NCBI GenBank assembly: GCA_964353355.1
Contig: CAYGVT010000133.1
Coordinates: forward strand, 62,001 to 126,000
Length of the DNA stretch: 64,000 nt
Reading direction: 5' to 3'
Source of the DNA: CAYGVT01 sp964353355
GTDB lineage: Archaea; Thermoplasmatota; DTKX01; GCA-020343715
Position 1 is the stretch's first letter. Each line of letters opens with the position of its first letter. Below the pieces are notes generated by a model. It saw only the letters and a list, made by a program, of their open reading frames with translations, did not search any database and was not told where the DNA came from. Shown here piece by piece: positions 7,790 to 16,524 of this stretch. A program made the position numbers and the translations under genes.

Positions 7790-10700
7790 ATGGGGGACGC
7801 ACCGGAGAGGGACGTGGTCGTGGTCGGCGCGGGCGTCGCCGGCTACAAGGCGGCGCAGGACCTCACCCAGCTGGGGCTTGGGGTCCTGCTGGTGGAGTCC
7901 CGGCCGCACGCGGGCGGGGCACTCGACCAGCACGAGCGTTGGTTCCCCACCGACGACTGCTCCTGGTGCAAGACGCTGCCCCTCTTCGGGGGGGACGAGG
8001 TACCGGAGCGCTGCCTCCGCCGGCAGCTTGACCAGCCGGGCATCGAGCTCGTCGGCGCTGCCAAGGTGCTGCGCGTCGCAGGGGAGCGGGGGCGGTTCGC
8101 CGTATCCCTCGAGCGGGCCGCCGACATCGTCGACCCTGCCCTGTGCACGGCGTGCGGCATCTGCGCCGAGGTCTGCCCCGCCGAGACGGCGGACGAGTTC
8201 GAGGACGGCCTGGGGACGAGGAAGGCGGCCTACATCCGCCACACATGGGCCGTCCCGGGCGCATACACCATCGACCTCGCCACGTGCACCAGGTGCGGCA
8301 GGTGCGAACCCGCCTGCCCCACAAAGGCCATCGCCTTCGCGCGGGAAGGGGAGTCAAAGCAACGCACCGTCAATGCCAGGGCCATCATACTGAGCCCGGG
8401 CTTCGCGCCCTTCGACCCGGCCTCCATGCGCCAGTACAGGTACGGCGACCACCCCGACGTATACACGAACGCAGGCTTCGAGCGCGCGCTCTACGGGGTT
8501 GCCAGCCCAACTCGCAGGTCCGATGGCGCACCCATGCGCCGCGTCGCCATCCTGCACTGCATAGGCTCCCGGGACGAGGAGCACGACTACTGCAGCGCGG
8601 CGTGCTGTCTCATCGCCGTCAAGGAGGCCATCATGCTCAAGGAGCGCGACCCATCCATCGAGGTCACGCTCTTTTATATGGACATGCGCGACCACGCGCG
8701 CGATGGCCACGCCTACGTAAAGCGCGCGGCCGCCCTGGGCGTGCGCACGGTCCGCTCGCGCCCGTCCTCGGTCGAGCTGGGCCCCAATCGCTCGCTCCTC
8801 GTCCTTTATGGTGACGAGGTCGAGGGAGTGCGCACGGAGGCGTTCGACGCGGTCGTCCTGCAGGTCGGCCAGTCCCCGCCCGCAGGCATGGTCGAGCTCG
8901 CGGAGGCGTGCGGCGTCGAGCTGGACCGCCATGGCTTCGTCGCGAGGAGGCCGGGCACCGCCACGGAGACCACCAGGCCGGGCGTGTTCGTGGCAGGGTC
9001 CGCGGGCGGGCCCAAGGACATCCCCGACACGGTCGCGGAGGCCGCGGCCGCCGCGATGGAGGCCGCGCTCGTCGCTGGCATGCACGAGGCGGGGGCACCG
9101 CCCGCGCCCGTGTGCCCGGGGCAGGGCAAGGTGCCGGCAACGGCAGTGCTGTTGTGCAGGTGCCATGGCCAGGTCCCCAAGGCCATCGACGTCGAGGCCG
9201 TCCTGGCACATGCCAGGGGTCTCCCGCGGGTCGTCCATGCGCAGGCGGTGGACCTCGTGTGCAAGCGGCCCGAGGAGGTCGTCAAGGCGCTCGATGGCAA
9301 GGGCGCCAACAGGCTCGTCGTGGCAGCGTGCCCTAGCTACCAGTGGGGGCGCTCCGCCATCGCGGCGGCCGTGCAGGCCGGAGTCCAACGGGACCTTGTC
9401 GAGCTCGTGGACGTTCGCGAATGGCTCGCATGGGCCAACCCCTCGGGAGAGGGCGCGACCTCCAAGGCCAAGGCGGTCGTGGCCATGTCGAGCGAGCGCC
9501 TCCGCACGGCCGTGCCCAGGGCCGCCACCGCCGTCCCGGTCGCGAGGCCAGCCAGGACGCTCGTGGTGGGCGGCGGGCTGGCCGGCATGACAGCAGCCCT
9601 CGACGTCGCGGCCGCAGGCTACGGCGCGGACATCGTCGAGCGGGGCGGCAAGCTGGGCGGGAGCCTCGCGGCCGTGCCGATGACCGCGAAGGGCGCGGAT
9701 GCGAAGAGGCTGCTCTCCGACCTCGAGGCCCGTGTATCGGCAACTGACGCCATCTCCAAGCACCTCAGCACCGATGTCGTCGCGGTGAGCGGCGCGGTGG
9801 GCGCGTTTCGCGCGAGGCTGCGCGACCGCAAGACCGGTGATGAGGTCGACCGCGTCTACGGCACCGTCATCGTCGCCTCTGGCGCCGCGAGGTACAAGCC
9901 CAAGGAGTATGGCCTGGGCGTCCTTGAGGGTGTCATGGACCAGTTCGGGCTGGAGGACGTCCTCGCGGCCGCGGGCACCGTCCCTAAGAGGGTCGTGATG
10001 GTCCAGTGCGCGGGTTCGCGCGAGGAGGGCGGCCTGGGCTACTGCAGCCGCGTCTGCTGCGTGCGCGCCATACGCAACGCCCTCGAGCTCAGGTCCCGTG
10101 GCGTCGAGGTCACCGTCCTCAACCGCGACATCGTCGCGCACGGCACGCTCGAGGAGCTGTTCACGGAGGCCCGCGACGAGGGCGTGAGGTTCCTGCGGTT
10201 CTCCGAGGCCGAGAAGCCGAAGGTCCAGCGGGGGCCGTCGGGCGCGCTCGTCGTCGACGTCAAGGACCCGGGCTTGGACGCCCCGGTCACGCTGGACGCG
10301 GACCTGGTCGTGCTCTCCACGGGCATGGTCCCGAGGCCCGCGGGGGCGCTCCACGAGCTGCTCAGGACGCCCCTGGACGCGCACGGCTTCATGGCATCCC
10401 CCAACACCAAGTTCCGCGGCGCGGACGCGTTCCGTGACGGCGTGTACGCGTGCGGCCTGTGCACGGGGCCCAAGATCGCGGAGGAATCCCTCGCGACCGC
10501 GCACGCGGCCGCTGCGAGGGCCGTGACGGTCCTCAGGAGGGTCGCGCTGCCCGCGCGCGTGGGCATCTCCACGGTCAACCTGCGATCCTGCTCGGCCTGC
10601 GGCATCTGCGTCAACCAGTGCCCCTTCCAGGCGCGCTACCTCGACCCCAAGGACGGCAAGGCCCGCGTGGACGAGGCGGCGTGCTGGGGCTGCGGCGTTT

Positions 10701-10792
10701 GCGCGCAGGTGTGCCCCAACCACGCGGCGAGCATGGCGACGCGCAGCGAACGTCAGGCGATGCACCAGGTGGACGCGGCGACTTGGGCGTGA
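7790..10792 (+). CDS. Tandem HdrA-like protein with two flavin modules (HdrL-type)
   Basis: 1000 residues. Module 1: FAD site 'VVGAGVAGYKAA' at residues 6-17, an HdrA-like 'DDCSWCKTLP' near 55, and two clusters, 'CTACGICAEVCP' near 119 and 'CTRCGRCEPACP' near 166. Then a linker and a thioredoxin-like domain near 450-550 ('LLCRCHGQ', 'AACPSYQWGR') that resembles the N-terminus of ordinary HdrA. Module 2: FAD site 'VVGGGLAGMTAA' near 590, 'SREEGGLGYCSRVCC' as in HdrA, and a C-terminal two-cluster ferredoxin ('CSACGICVNQCP', 'CWGCGVCAQVCP'). Module 2 lacks the central cluster insert. Long HdrA-like proteins with two flavins are known in some anaerobes; here one closes an Hdr-Tfr operon, 12 nt after tfrA. 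Confidence 0.88.
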   Translation: MGDAPERDVVVVGAGVAGYKAAQDLTQLGLGVLLVESRPHAGGALDQHERWFPTDDCSWCKTLPLFGGDEVPERCLRRQLDQPGIELVGAAKVLRVAGERGRFAVSLERAADIVDPALCTACGICAEVCPAETADEFEDGLGTRKAAYIRHTWAVPGAYTIDLATCTRCGRCEPACPTKAIAFAREGESKQRTVNARAIILSPGFAPFDPASMRQYRYGDHPDVYTNAGFERALYGVASPTRRSDGAPMRRVAILHCIGSRDEEHDYCSAACCLIAVKEAIMLKERDPSIEVTLFYMDMRDHARDGHAYVKRAAALGVRTVRSRPSSVELGPNRSLLVLYGDEVEGVRTEAFDAVVLQVGQSPPAGMVELAEACGVELDRHGFVARRPGTATETTRPGVFVAGSAGGPKDIPDTVAEAAAAAMEAALVAGMHEAGAPPAPVCPGQGKVPATAVLLCRCHGQVPKAIDVEAVLAHARGLPRVVHAQAVDLVCKRPEEVVKALDGKGANRLVVAACPSYQWGRSAIAAAVQAGVQRDLVELVDVREWLAWANPSGEGATSKAKAVVAMSSERLRTAVPRAATAVPVARPARTLVVGGGLAGMTAALDVAAAGYGADIVERGGKLGGSLAAVPMTAKGADAKRLLSDLEARVSATDAISKHLSTDVVAVSGAVGAFRARLRDRKTGDEVDRVYGTVIVASGAARYKPKEYGLGVLEGVMDQFGLEDVLAAAGTVPKRVVMVQCAGSREEGGLGYCSRVCCVRAIRNALELRSRGVEVTVLNRDIVAHGTLEELFTEARDEGVRFLRFSEAEKPKVQRGPSGALVVDVKDPGLDAPVTLDADLVVLSTGMVPRPAGALHELLRTPLDAHGFMASPNTKFRGADAFRDGVYACGLCTGPKIAEESLATAHAAAARAVTVLRRVALPARVGISTVNLRSCSACGICVNQCPFQARYLDPKDGKARVDEAACWGCGVCAQVCPNHAASMATRSERQAMHQVDAATWA

Positions 10793-10809
10793 GAATGGGA
10801 ATCCACGGT

Positions 10810-10875
10810 GGATGGTAGGCCATCCATCTGGTGCTCTCCATGGTGGTCTCGGTCGCACTGTGGTCTCGGTCGCAC
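10810..10875. repeat. Hairpin plus 16-bp direct repeat after the Hdr operon
   Basis: GGATGG (10810-10815) and CCATCC (10820-10825) can pair across a 4-nt loop 18 nt after the operon stop, a plausible transcript-end structure. Downstream, GTGGTCTCGGTCGCAC occurs at 10843-10858 and again at 10860-10875, a near-perfect tandem duplication with a 17-nt period. The remaining sequence to 11046 holds only a TATA-like 'TTTATCTA' near 10890, possibly serving the ABC exporter. Confidence 0.45.
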
Positions 10876-11046
10876 GCCGTCACGAACGTTTATCTATCCC
10901 GCGTCCAATAGGCTCCTCCCAGGAGACCGCATTGCCCGCGCGACCTGGGTCCGATTCTCCTCATGGCTCTCCACGAGCCGTGGCATCGGCCATCCGATCA
11001 CTCGTGATTCGGACATCGCGTCGGGCACGGAGGGGTTGAGCGGCGC

Positions 11047-12030
11047 ATGGTCGCACAAGGGGGGGCATTGCTGGCTCGGGCGGACGCGCAGCTCCACGGG
11101 GAGACGGTCATCGAGGCCCGGGACATCTCGAAGCGGTTCGGGGGAACGGCCGCCGTCGACTCGGTCTCGCTCGCCGTCGGCCGCGGCGAGATATTCGGCT
11201 TCTTCGGCCCCAACGGCGCGGGCAAGACGACCACCATCCGCCTCCTGTGCGGGCTTCTCCCCCTGACATCGGGCGAGGCGGCTGTCGCGGGCGTCGACGT
11301 GAGGGCCGACCCCACGGGCGTGCGGCGCAACATCGCCATCCTACCTGAGGAGGTCAACTTCTACGAGCGCATGTCCCCAAGGGACTACCTCTCCTTCTTC
11401 GCGCGCATGGCGGGCTTCTCCCTGGGCGAGGCTAAGGCACGGGTCGAGGAGGCCGCTCGGGTGGCCGAGCTCGGAGGCTCCATGGACAAGCCCATCTCGG
11501 TGCTGTCGCACGGCCAGCGCCAGAAGGTCTCGGTCGCCCGCGTGCTGCTGAGCGACGTGCCCATCATGTTCCTCGACGAGCCGTTCACGGGCATCGACAT
11601 AGTCCACCGGAAGGCCCTGCGCGAGCACCTCCGCGCCTACGTGGCCAAGGGGAACGCGGTCTTCTTCACATCCCACAACCTCATCGAGGCCGAGCACATC
11701 GTCGACCGTTTCGCCTTCATCGACAGGGGGCACATGGTGGCGACGGGCACCGCACGGGAGCTCCGAGAGAGGTTCCTCCTGCCGTCCTTCGCGTTGCGGG
11801 TGAGCGACCTGCCGCTCGCCCGAAGCCTGCTCGCGGGGCGGCTCGCGACGCACGAGTGCGCCATCAAGGGCGAGGAGCTCCTCGTGACCCTGGTCAACAA
11901 GGAGGACGTGCCCCGCATCGCAGCCCTGCTGGGCCAGGCGGGGGTCGCGCTCATGGAGATGCGGCCCACGGGGACGATGGAGGACGTGTTCCTGAGCATG
12001 CGACGCCAGGACAAGGGGGGATTGCCGTGA
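11047..12030 (+). CDS. ABC-2 type exporter ATP-binding subunit
   Basis: 327 residues. Walker A 'GPNGAGKTT', signature 'LSHGQRQKVSVAR' and Walker B 'IMFLDEP' are all intact, with an H-loop in 'FFTSHN'. The C-terminal 100 residues have the extra domain common in ABC-2 exporter ATPases of the CcmA/NatA type. The stop codon overlaps the GTG of the permease gene (GTGA), so the two are translationally coupled. The substrate is unknown. The start could lie a little downstream of 11047, because the first 18 residues are not typical of the domain. Confidence 0.9.
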   Translation: MVAQGGALLARADAQLHGETVIEARDISKRFGGTAAVDSVSLAVGRGEIFGFFGPNGAGKTTTIRLLCGLLPLTSGEAAVAGVDVRADPTGVRRNIAILPEEVNFYERMSPRDYLSFFARMAGFSLGEAKARVEEAARVAELGGSMDKPISVLSHGQRQKVSVARVLLSDVPIMFLDEPFTGIDIVHRKALREHLRAYVAKGNAVFFTSHNLIEAEHIVDRFAFIDRGHMVATGTARELRERFLLPSFALRVSDLPLARSLLAGRLATHECAIKGEELLVTLVNKEDVPRIAALLGQAGVALMEMRPTGTMEDVFLSMRRQDKGGLP

Positions 12031-13430
12031 CGCGGCATGCGGGCAGGGTCGGGCTCGTCCTGGCCATCCTCAGACGCGACCTCGGCCAGATGCACCGGCA
12101 CGGGCTCGGCGCGATGGTCTTCGTCACCGTGCTCCTGCTTGTCGTGGGCCTCATCGGCTTCAAGATGGCGGGGGACGAGTTCAAGAAGAGGGGCGAGCCC
12201 ACCTGGACAGGGGGCATCATCCTGGAAGGGGAGGAGGGCGACCTCCGCATCGAGACGACCGCCGACGTCATGATGGGCGTAGCGCCCCTCACCGTGAGGT
12301 TCGGCTCCAACGTGAGCGGCGCCGAGGGCCCCTACACCTACACGTGGGACTTCGGTGATAAGTCATCCTCGTCGGAGACCGCGCCCGTCCACACATTCCA
12401 AGACCCGGGCAGCTCCAACGTCTACCTCTCCGTCGAATCGCAGGGTGGGGCGAAGGGCACGTCGGTCGCCATCCCCGTGGTCGCGAGGGCGACACCGGAC
12501 ACATGGCTACAGGTCGTCATCCACGTAAACAGGACGGAGGGCCCGTCGCCGCTCGTGGTGGCGTTCGCGAGCGGCGTCTCCGGCGGCGTGCCTCCCTACA
12601 CCTATGCCTGGACCTTCGACGACGGCAACACCTCATCCTCCCCCTCGCCGGCGCACTCCTTCCCTCGGAGGGACGGGCCGTACAACGTGAGCCTCACGGT
12701 CCGGGATTCCACCGTCAACGAGTCGAGGTCGAACTGGATCAATATCGAGCCATGGAAGAATGAGGGCGAGGGGAGCGTGCCCTTCACCCTGCTCGATGTC
12801 GTATTCGGCTATGCAGTGCTCGTCACGGCTGTGCTCCTTCCCATGGCCTTCTCCTCGGCCTACTTGCATGAGATCAAGAGAGGCACCGTGAGGACGCTCG
12901 TCTGCTACCCAGTGGGCGTCTTCGAGGTCACCCTGTCGAAAGCCGTCTTCTCGGCCGTCGTGGGCGGGGCCCTCTCGTTCATCGCCTTTGCGCTGCCGAC
13001 CAGTGGCCTCGAGAAGCCCTTCGGGGAGAGATTCGGCATATTCCTGGCCGCCTACCTGCTCACGCTCGTGACGCTCGTCGTCGGCGCCCTGCTGGCTACG
13101 TCGCTCGCGTTCCTCACCAAGAGGATGCACATCAGGCCGACGTCATTGCCGAGGCTCCTCGTGCTGCTGTCCATCCTCATGACCGGTTTGATCTTCAGCG
13201 GAATCGCGTACCTCGCGAGCCGTGACATGGGCGCGGCCGCTGCGACCGTCGACAGGTGGGGACCCATCATCGCCCTGTCGCCATACCACCAGGGCGGTGC
13301 CCTCCTGTCGGCCGTCCTGGGGGGGCCTGGTTCGCCTGACGCGGTCGTGTTCGCCGTGCCGTTCGTCCTGCTCCTCGTCGGAACGTGGCTCACCAAGCGC
13401 GTCCTTCCAGATGTCTACGAGAGGGAATGA
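12027..13430 (+). CDS. ABC-2 type permease with two extracellular PKD domains
   Basis: 467 residues from a GTG that overlaps the ATPase stop. TM1 lies near residues 28-47. Residues about 75-245 then form two PKD (Ig-like) domains, marked by 'YTYTWDFGD' and 'YTYAWTFDDGN', followed by five or more membrane segments typical of ABC-2 permeases, ending in 'LTKRVLPDVYERE'. The PKD pair should lie outside the cell between TM1 and TM2. PKD domains are normally in surface-layer and adhesion proteins, so the transporter may engage the cell envelope or an exported surface polymer (inference). Confidence 0.85.
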   Translation: MTRHAGRVGLVLAILRRDLGQMHRHGLGAMVFVTVLLLVVGLIGFKMAGDEFKKRGEPTWTGGIILEGEEGDLRIETTADVMMGVAPLTVRFGSNVSGAEGPYTYTWDFGDKSSSSETAPVHTFQDPGSSNVYLSVESQGGAKGTSVAIPVVARATPDTWLQVVIHVNRTEGPSPLVVAFASGVSGGVPPYTYAWTFDDGNTSSSPSPAHSFPRRDGPYNVSLTVRDSTVNESRSNWINIEPWKNEGEGSVPFTLLDVVFGYAVLVTAVLLPMAFSSAYLHEIKRGTVRTLVCYPVGVFEVTLSKAVFSAVVGGALSFIAFALPTSGLEKPFGERFGIFLAAYLLTLVTLVVGALLATSLAFLTKRMHIRPTSLPRLLVLLSILMTGLIFSGIAYLASRDMGAAAATVDRWGPIIALSPYHQGGALLSAVLGGPGSPDAVVFAVPFVLLLVGTWLTKRVLPDVYERE

Positions 13431-13484
13431 ACGAGTCCGGCCCGCCCCGCGACGCGCGGCGACCCTCCTGGCTGTGCGGGATTC

Positions 13485-13682
13485 TCAGTGACCGCCGCAG
13501 CAGCCGCAGGAGTGGCCCTCGTGGCCGCCGTCCGCCGGCTTGTTCGCCCACCGCACGGGGTCCTTGTCGAACATCTTCTTGCAGCCAGGCGCGCAGAAGT
13601 AGAAGCGCTTGCCGTTGAAGTCGGAGGTCCAGTTTGCGGTCTTCTCGCTGACTTCCATGTCGCAGATCGGGTCGATTGCCAT
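13485..13682 (-). CDS. YHS-domain small metal-binding protein
   Basis: 65 residues. 'DPICDMEV' and 'FCAPGCKKMFDKDP' are the YHS (TRASH-like) domain hallmarks, and the C-terminus is a Cys/His-rich tail ('GHEGHSCGCCGGH') suggesting extra metal binding. YHS domains occur in metal resistance and P-type ATPase proteins; alone it could be a copper or heavy-metal chaperone. The strand is opposite to the ABC exporter, and the stop lies 54 nt from it. A TATA-like GTTATATCC lies near 13722-13730 upstream on its strand. Confidence 0.85.
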   Translation of the reverse strand: MAIDPICDMEVSEKTANWTSDFNGKRFYFCAPGCKKMFDKDPVRWANKPADGGHEGHSCGCCGGH

Positions 13683-13890
13683 CGGTCCCAGCTCCTTTCC
13701 TCATCAGGGTGCACCCATCCCATGGATATAACCGTTCCACCGTTGCAAGGCGGGTCCCGCCGACCGGCCATGGGCATCCGACCCCTGGGTCCAGATTCGC
13801 CACTGGCCTACATGGACCGGAGCCTGGCAACAAGGGGCGACACAGACCTTATCTGTCCGCTGGTCCTTTCGGCTGAAGGAGCGTGCCGCC

Positions 13891-14379
13891 ATGTCGGTCG
13901 AGTTCAGGCCTGCCGCGGACTACCATGCCAAGGCGGTCATCGACATCTTCAATCACTATATCGAGAACGGCTTCGCGGCCTACCCCGAGAGGACGCTGCC
14001 CTACGATGCCTTCACGATGGTCCAGCACCTCACGGCTGGCTATCCATTCTACGTCGTGGAGGTGGCGGGCAAGGTCGTAGGCTTCGGCTTCCTCCACTCG
14101 TTCAACAGCATGGACACGTTCAAGCGCTCCGCCGAGGTGGTCTACTTCATCATGCCCGAGCACACCGGCAAGGGCATCGGGACGGAGCTGCTCAAGAGGC
14201 TCGTCGCTGACGCCAAGACCGATGGCATCGACACCCTGCTGGCCAGCATCTCGTCCTACAACGAGGGCAGCATCAGGTTCCACGCGCGCCATGGCTTCAC
14301 CGAGTGCGGCCGGTTCCGGCGCGTGGGCATGAAGCGCGGAAGGGACTTCGACGTCGTCTGGATGCAGCGCTTCCTTTGA
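13891..14379 (+). CDS. GNAT family N-acetyltransferase (phosphinothricin acetyltransferase-like)
   Basis: 162 residues. The order of elements fits the Pat/YwnH branch: 'HYIENGFAAYPERTLP' near the N-terminus, the acetyl-CoA motif A 'EHTGKGIGTELLKRL' and 'HARHGF' near the end. It should acetylate a small amine or amino-acid derivative with acetyl-CoA. The strand is + with an ATG after a GAAGGAG-like ribosome site ('GAAGGAGC' at 13874-13881). Confidence 0.85.
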   Translation: MSVEFRPAADYHAKAVIDIFNHYIENGFAAYPERTLPYDAFTMVQHLTAGYPFYVVEVAGKVVGFGFLHSFNSMDTFKRSAEVVYFIMPEHTGKGIGTELLKRLVADAKTDGIDTLLASISSYNEGSIRFHARHGFTECGRFRRVGMKRGRDFDVVWMQRFL

Positions 14380-14452
14380 GCAGGAGGGAGCTACCGGGGG
14401 TCATTCCGTCAAGCGCAGGACCGTCGTGCTTAATAGGGTGCAGGTCAAGTAC

Positions 14453-14968
14453 ATGCCGGGGTGGCTCATGAGCATCGGTCCCTCGTTCAAGGTTCTCCTG
14501 TCCGCTCTCCTCCTGGTCTGCTGCGCATGCTTGACCGTGGAGGGGGCAGACACGACGCCCCCGAGCGTCACAGATGTCAAGGTCCTCCTCATCGACGGGA
14601 CCTGGTTCAACATCGAGTGGCGCACGGACGAGCCGGCACTGGGCGGGTTGGAGCTCGGTCTGACCACCTCCTACGGGAGGCTCGTCAACGAGACCGGCGC
14701 TCCGGCGACCGAGCATGCCCTGAACGTCACGGGACTGAAGCGTGATACGGTCTACCGCATCCGCGTCTTCGCCACGGACGACGGCAACAACACCGGCTAC
14801 GGCACGGCCATGTCCGTCGGCACCACGGGTGGCGATGGGACGGCCCCCGGCGGCAAGGTTGTGACCGCGCTGTTCATCGCCATCCCCCTGGCCCTCGCGT
14901 TCGCGCTCGTCTACTACCACCACCTGCGCCGCGTGCGGAGGCGGGGTCGCGAGCTGCCGCCCGAGTGA
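14453..14968 (+). CDS. Small membrane-anchored surface protein with fibronectin-III-like domain
   Basis: About 171 residues from the ATG at 14453; a TTAATAG box 20-25 nt upstream favours that start over the in-frame start at 14426. It has a signal peptide (hydrophobic 'LLSALLLVCCACL'), one Fn3/purple-phosphatase-like beta domain ('FNIEWRTDEPA', 'VTGLKRDTVYRIRVFATDD'), then one membrane segment near the end ('FIAIPLALAFALVYYHH') and a short basic cytoplasmic tail. Likely exposed outside the cell; partner unknown. Confidence 0.75.
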   Translation: MPGWLMSIGPSFKVLLSALLLVCCACLTVEGADTTPPSVTDVKVLLIDGTWFNIEWRTDEPALGGLELGLTTSYGRLVNETGAPATEHALNVTGLKRDTVYRIRVFATDDGNNTGYGTAMSVGTTGGDGTAPGGKVVTALFIAIPLALAFALVYYHHLRRVRRRGRELPPE

Positions 14969-14977
14969 CGCACCGCA

Positions 14978-15859
14978 TCACGGGACGGTAGGCGCCCGCA
15001 GGCGCACGATGCGCGCCAACCTTGCGAGGAGCCACGGCCGGGTGTATGCCGCGACCGTCAGAGGCAGGAAGATGGCCAGGTAAGCCAGGTGCACGACGAC
15101 GCGGCCCCACTCCATGCTGACGGCGTAGCCGAACATGGCGGCCGGCACAGAGCCGACGACGCCCTTGTGGTGCAGGGGGCTCGAGCTGGGCACGCCGAGG
15201 TCGAACGCAGTCGAGCCGAACCAGCCCACGTCGGCCCCCACCTCCTCCTGGTGCTCGATGAGCTCGTGGACCCCGTACCCGGCGAGGCCGCCAGCGAGCA
15301 GCACCATCAGCACGCTCGTGACGTAGAAGAACCTCCTGAGGTCCATCCTCACACCGGTCCGGAAGAGCGCGTAGGAGAGCGCGACCGCCGCCCCGATGCC
15401 GACCATCGCGCCGGCCAAGGTGCCGGCCGGGTCCTCCCCCCCGAACGGTGTCAGGAAGAGCACGGTCTCGAGGCCCTCGCGGAACACCACGATGAAGGCG
15501 AACGCGACGAGCGCGAGGGAGATCCTCTTGGACGTTGCGCGCCCGAGCCTCTCCTTGAGGTCGCCCTCGACCCCGGGCCCGCGGGTGGCCATCCAGAGGA
15601 TCATGCTCGTGAGAACGGCGACCGCCAGCAGCGCTGCCGCGCCCTCGAAGAGCGTCATCGCGGCCTCGTCCAGGGTGCCGAAGAGAGCGGCCACGGTGGC
15701 TCCCACGGCGATGCTCGTCGCGACGGCCAACGCGATGCCCCACCACACCTGGCGGCCCTGGTCGGCCCGGCCAGACCTCGCGAGGTAGGCCAACGTGATG
15801 CTGGTGATGAGGGCGGCCTCGAGGACCTCCCTGAAGGCAATGAGCGCCTGACCTAGCAT
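14978..15859 (-). CDS. FTR1-family iron permease
   Basis: 293 residues, about seven membrane segments. Both REXXE iron-binding motifs of the family are present: 'REVLE' at residue 10 and 'REGLE' near 128. The extracellular loops carry acidic and His residues ('HELIEHQEEVGADVGW'). FTR1 proteins import iron across the membrane, in bacteria with EfeO/EfeB partners and in fungi with a ferroxidase; none is encoded next to it. It converges with the upstream Fn3 protein gene (9 nt between stops). Confidence 0.9.
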   Translation of the reverse strand: MLGQALIAFREVLEAALITSITLAYLARSGRADQGRQVWWGIALAVATSIAVGATVAALFGTLDEAAMTLFEGAAALLAVAVLTSMILWMATRGPGVEGDLKERLGRATSKRISLALVAFAFIVVFREGLETVLFLTPFGGEDPAGTLAGAMVGIGAAVALSYALFRTGVRMDLRRFFYVTSVLMVLLAGGLAGYGVHELIEHQEEVGADVGWFGSTAFDLGVPSSSPLHHKGVVGSVPAAMFGYAVSMEWGRVVVHLAYLAIFLPLTVAAYTRPWLLARLARIVRLRAPTVP

Positions 15860-15999
15860 GGGATTGGCCTCCAGCTCCTGGTCCCCAGACCGCGGTCGTG
15901 GATTAGGCCTTTGTCCCAGAATCCAGGGAGTGTCCTCGATTAGGGTTCATATCCATGCGAATCGATACTGTCCCAGGGAGGCCGTGAGGAGGCATCATC

Positions 16000-16473
16000 A
16001 TGGACCTGGGCGCCTACGAGAACGTCAAGGGCCAGCTGGGCCGGTGCGGGATCTGGTGCGGCTGCTGCATCGTCGGCAACGGCGTCGAGGCGGAGCTGGC
16101 GCGCCGCCACATCGAGCTCATCAGCGGCTACAGCATCGACCACTGGGGCCCTGCGGGCGCCGACTACGAGGGCTTGAGGAGGACGATGGCGACCCTAGGG
16201 ACACTCGAGCGATGCCCCGGCTGCCGGAACGGTGGTGGCAGGGACGGCTGCCCCATCAGGGCGTGCGCGGAGGAGCGGGGCCACGACGACTGCACGGAGT
16301 GCGCCAAGGCCGGGTGGTGCCCCCACACCGAGGACATCGAGCACATGCGGAAGGGGGCCGCCAAGGCGCGGATGTTCATCAAGACCCAGAAGTGCGCCAC
16401 GGCACCGTTGCTCGCCGTATGGAAGGCACAGCAGCGTTCGCGGTGGCCTGACGCCCTGCTCTTTCTCGAGTGA
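16000..16473 (+). CDS. DUF3795-like Cys-rich protein
   Basis: 157 residues with clustered Cys: 'CGIWCGCC' near residue 16, 'CPGCRNGGGRDGCPIRAC' in the middle and 'CTECAKAGWCP' after. This matches the DUF3795 family, believed to bind zinc or an iron-sulfur cluster; no function is established. It has an upstream GGAGGC-like ribosome site and is followed after about 50 nt by a transporter with its own TATA box. Confidence 0.75.
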   Translation: MDLGAYENVKGQLGRCGIWCGCCIVGNGVEAELARRHIELISGYSIDHWGPAGADYEGLRRTMATLGTLERCPGCRNGGGRDGCPIRACAEERGHDDCTECAKAGWCPHTEDIEHMRKGAAKARMFIKTQKCATAPLLAVWKAQQRSRWPDALLFLE

Positions 16474-16524
16474 GCCATGCGGCCGGGACGCACGCTTTAA
16501 TACGCGCACCGCGCTCCTGCCACC

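Noticed and set aside
431..10792. Methanogenesis or hydrogenase operon
   Set aside because: HdrABC and MvhD suggest methanogen ancestry of parts, but there is no mcr, mtr, mvhA or mvhG gene in the window, and the operon contains fumarate-reductase-type genes instead.
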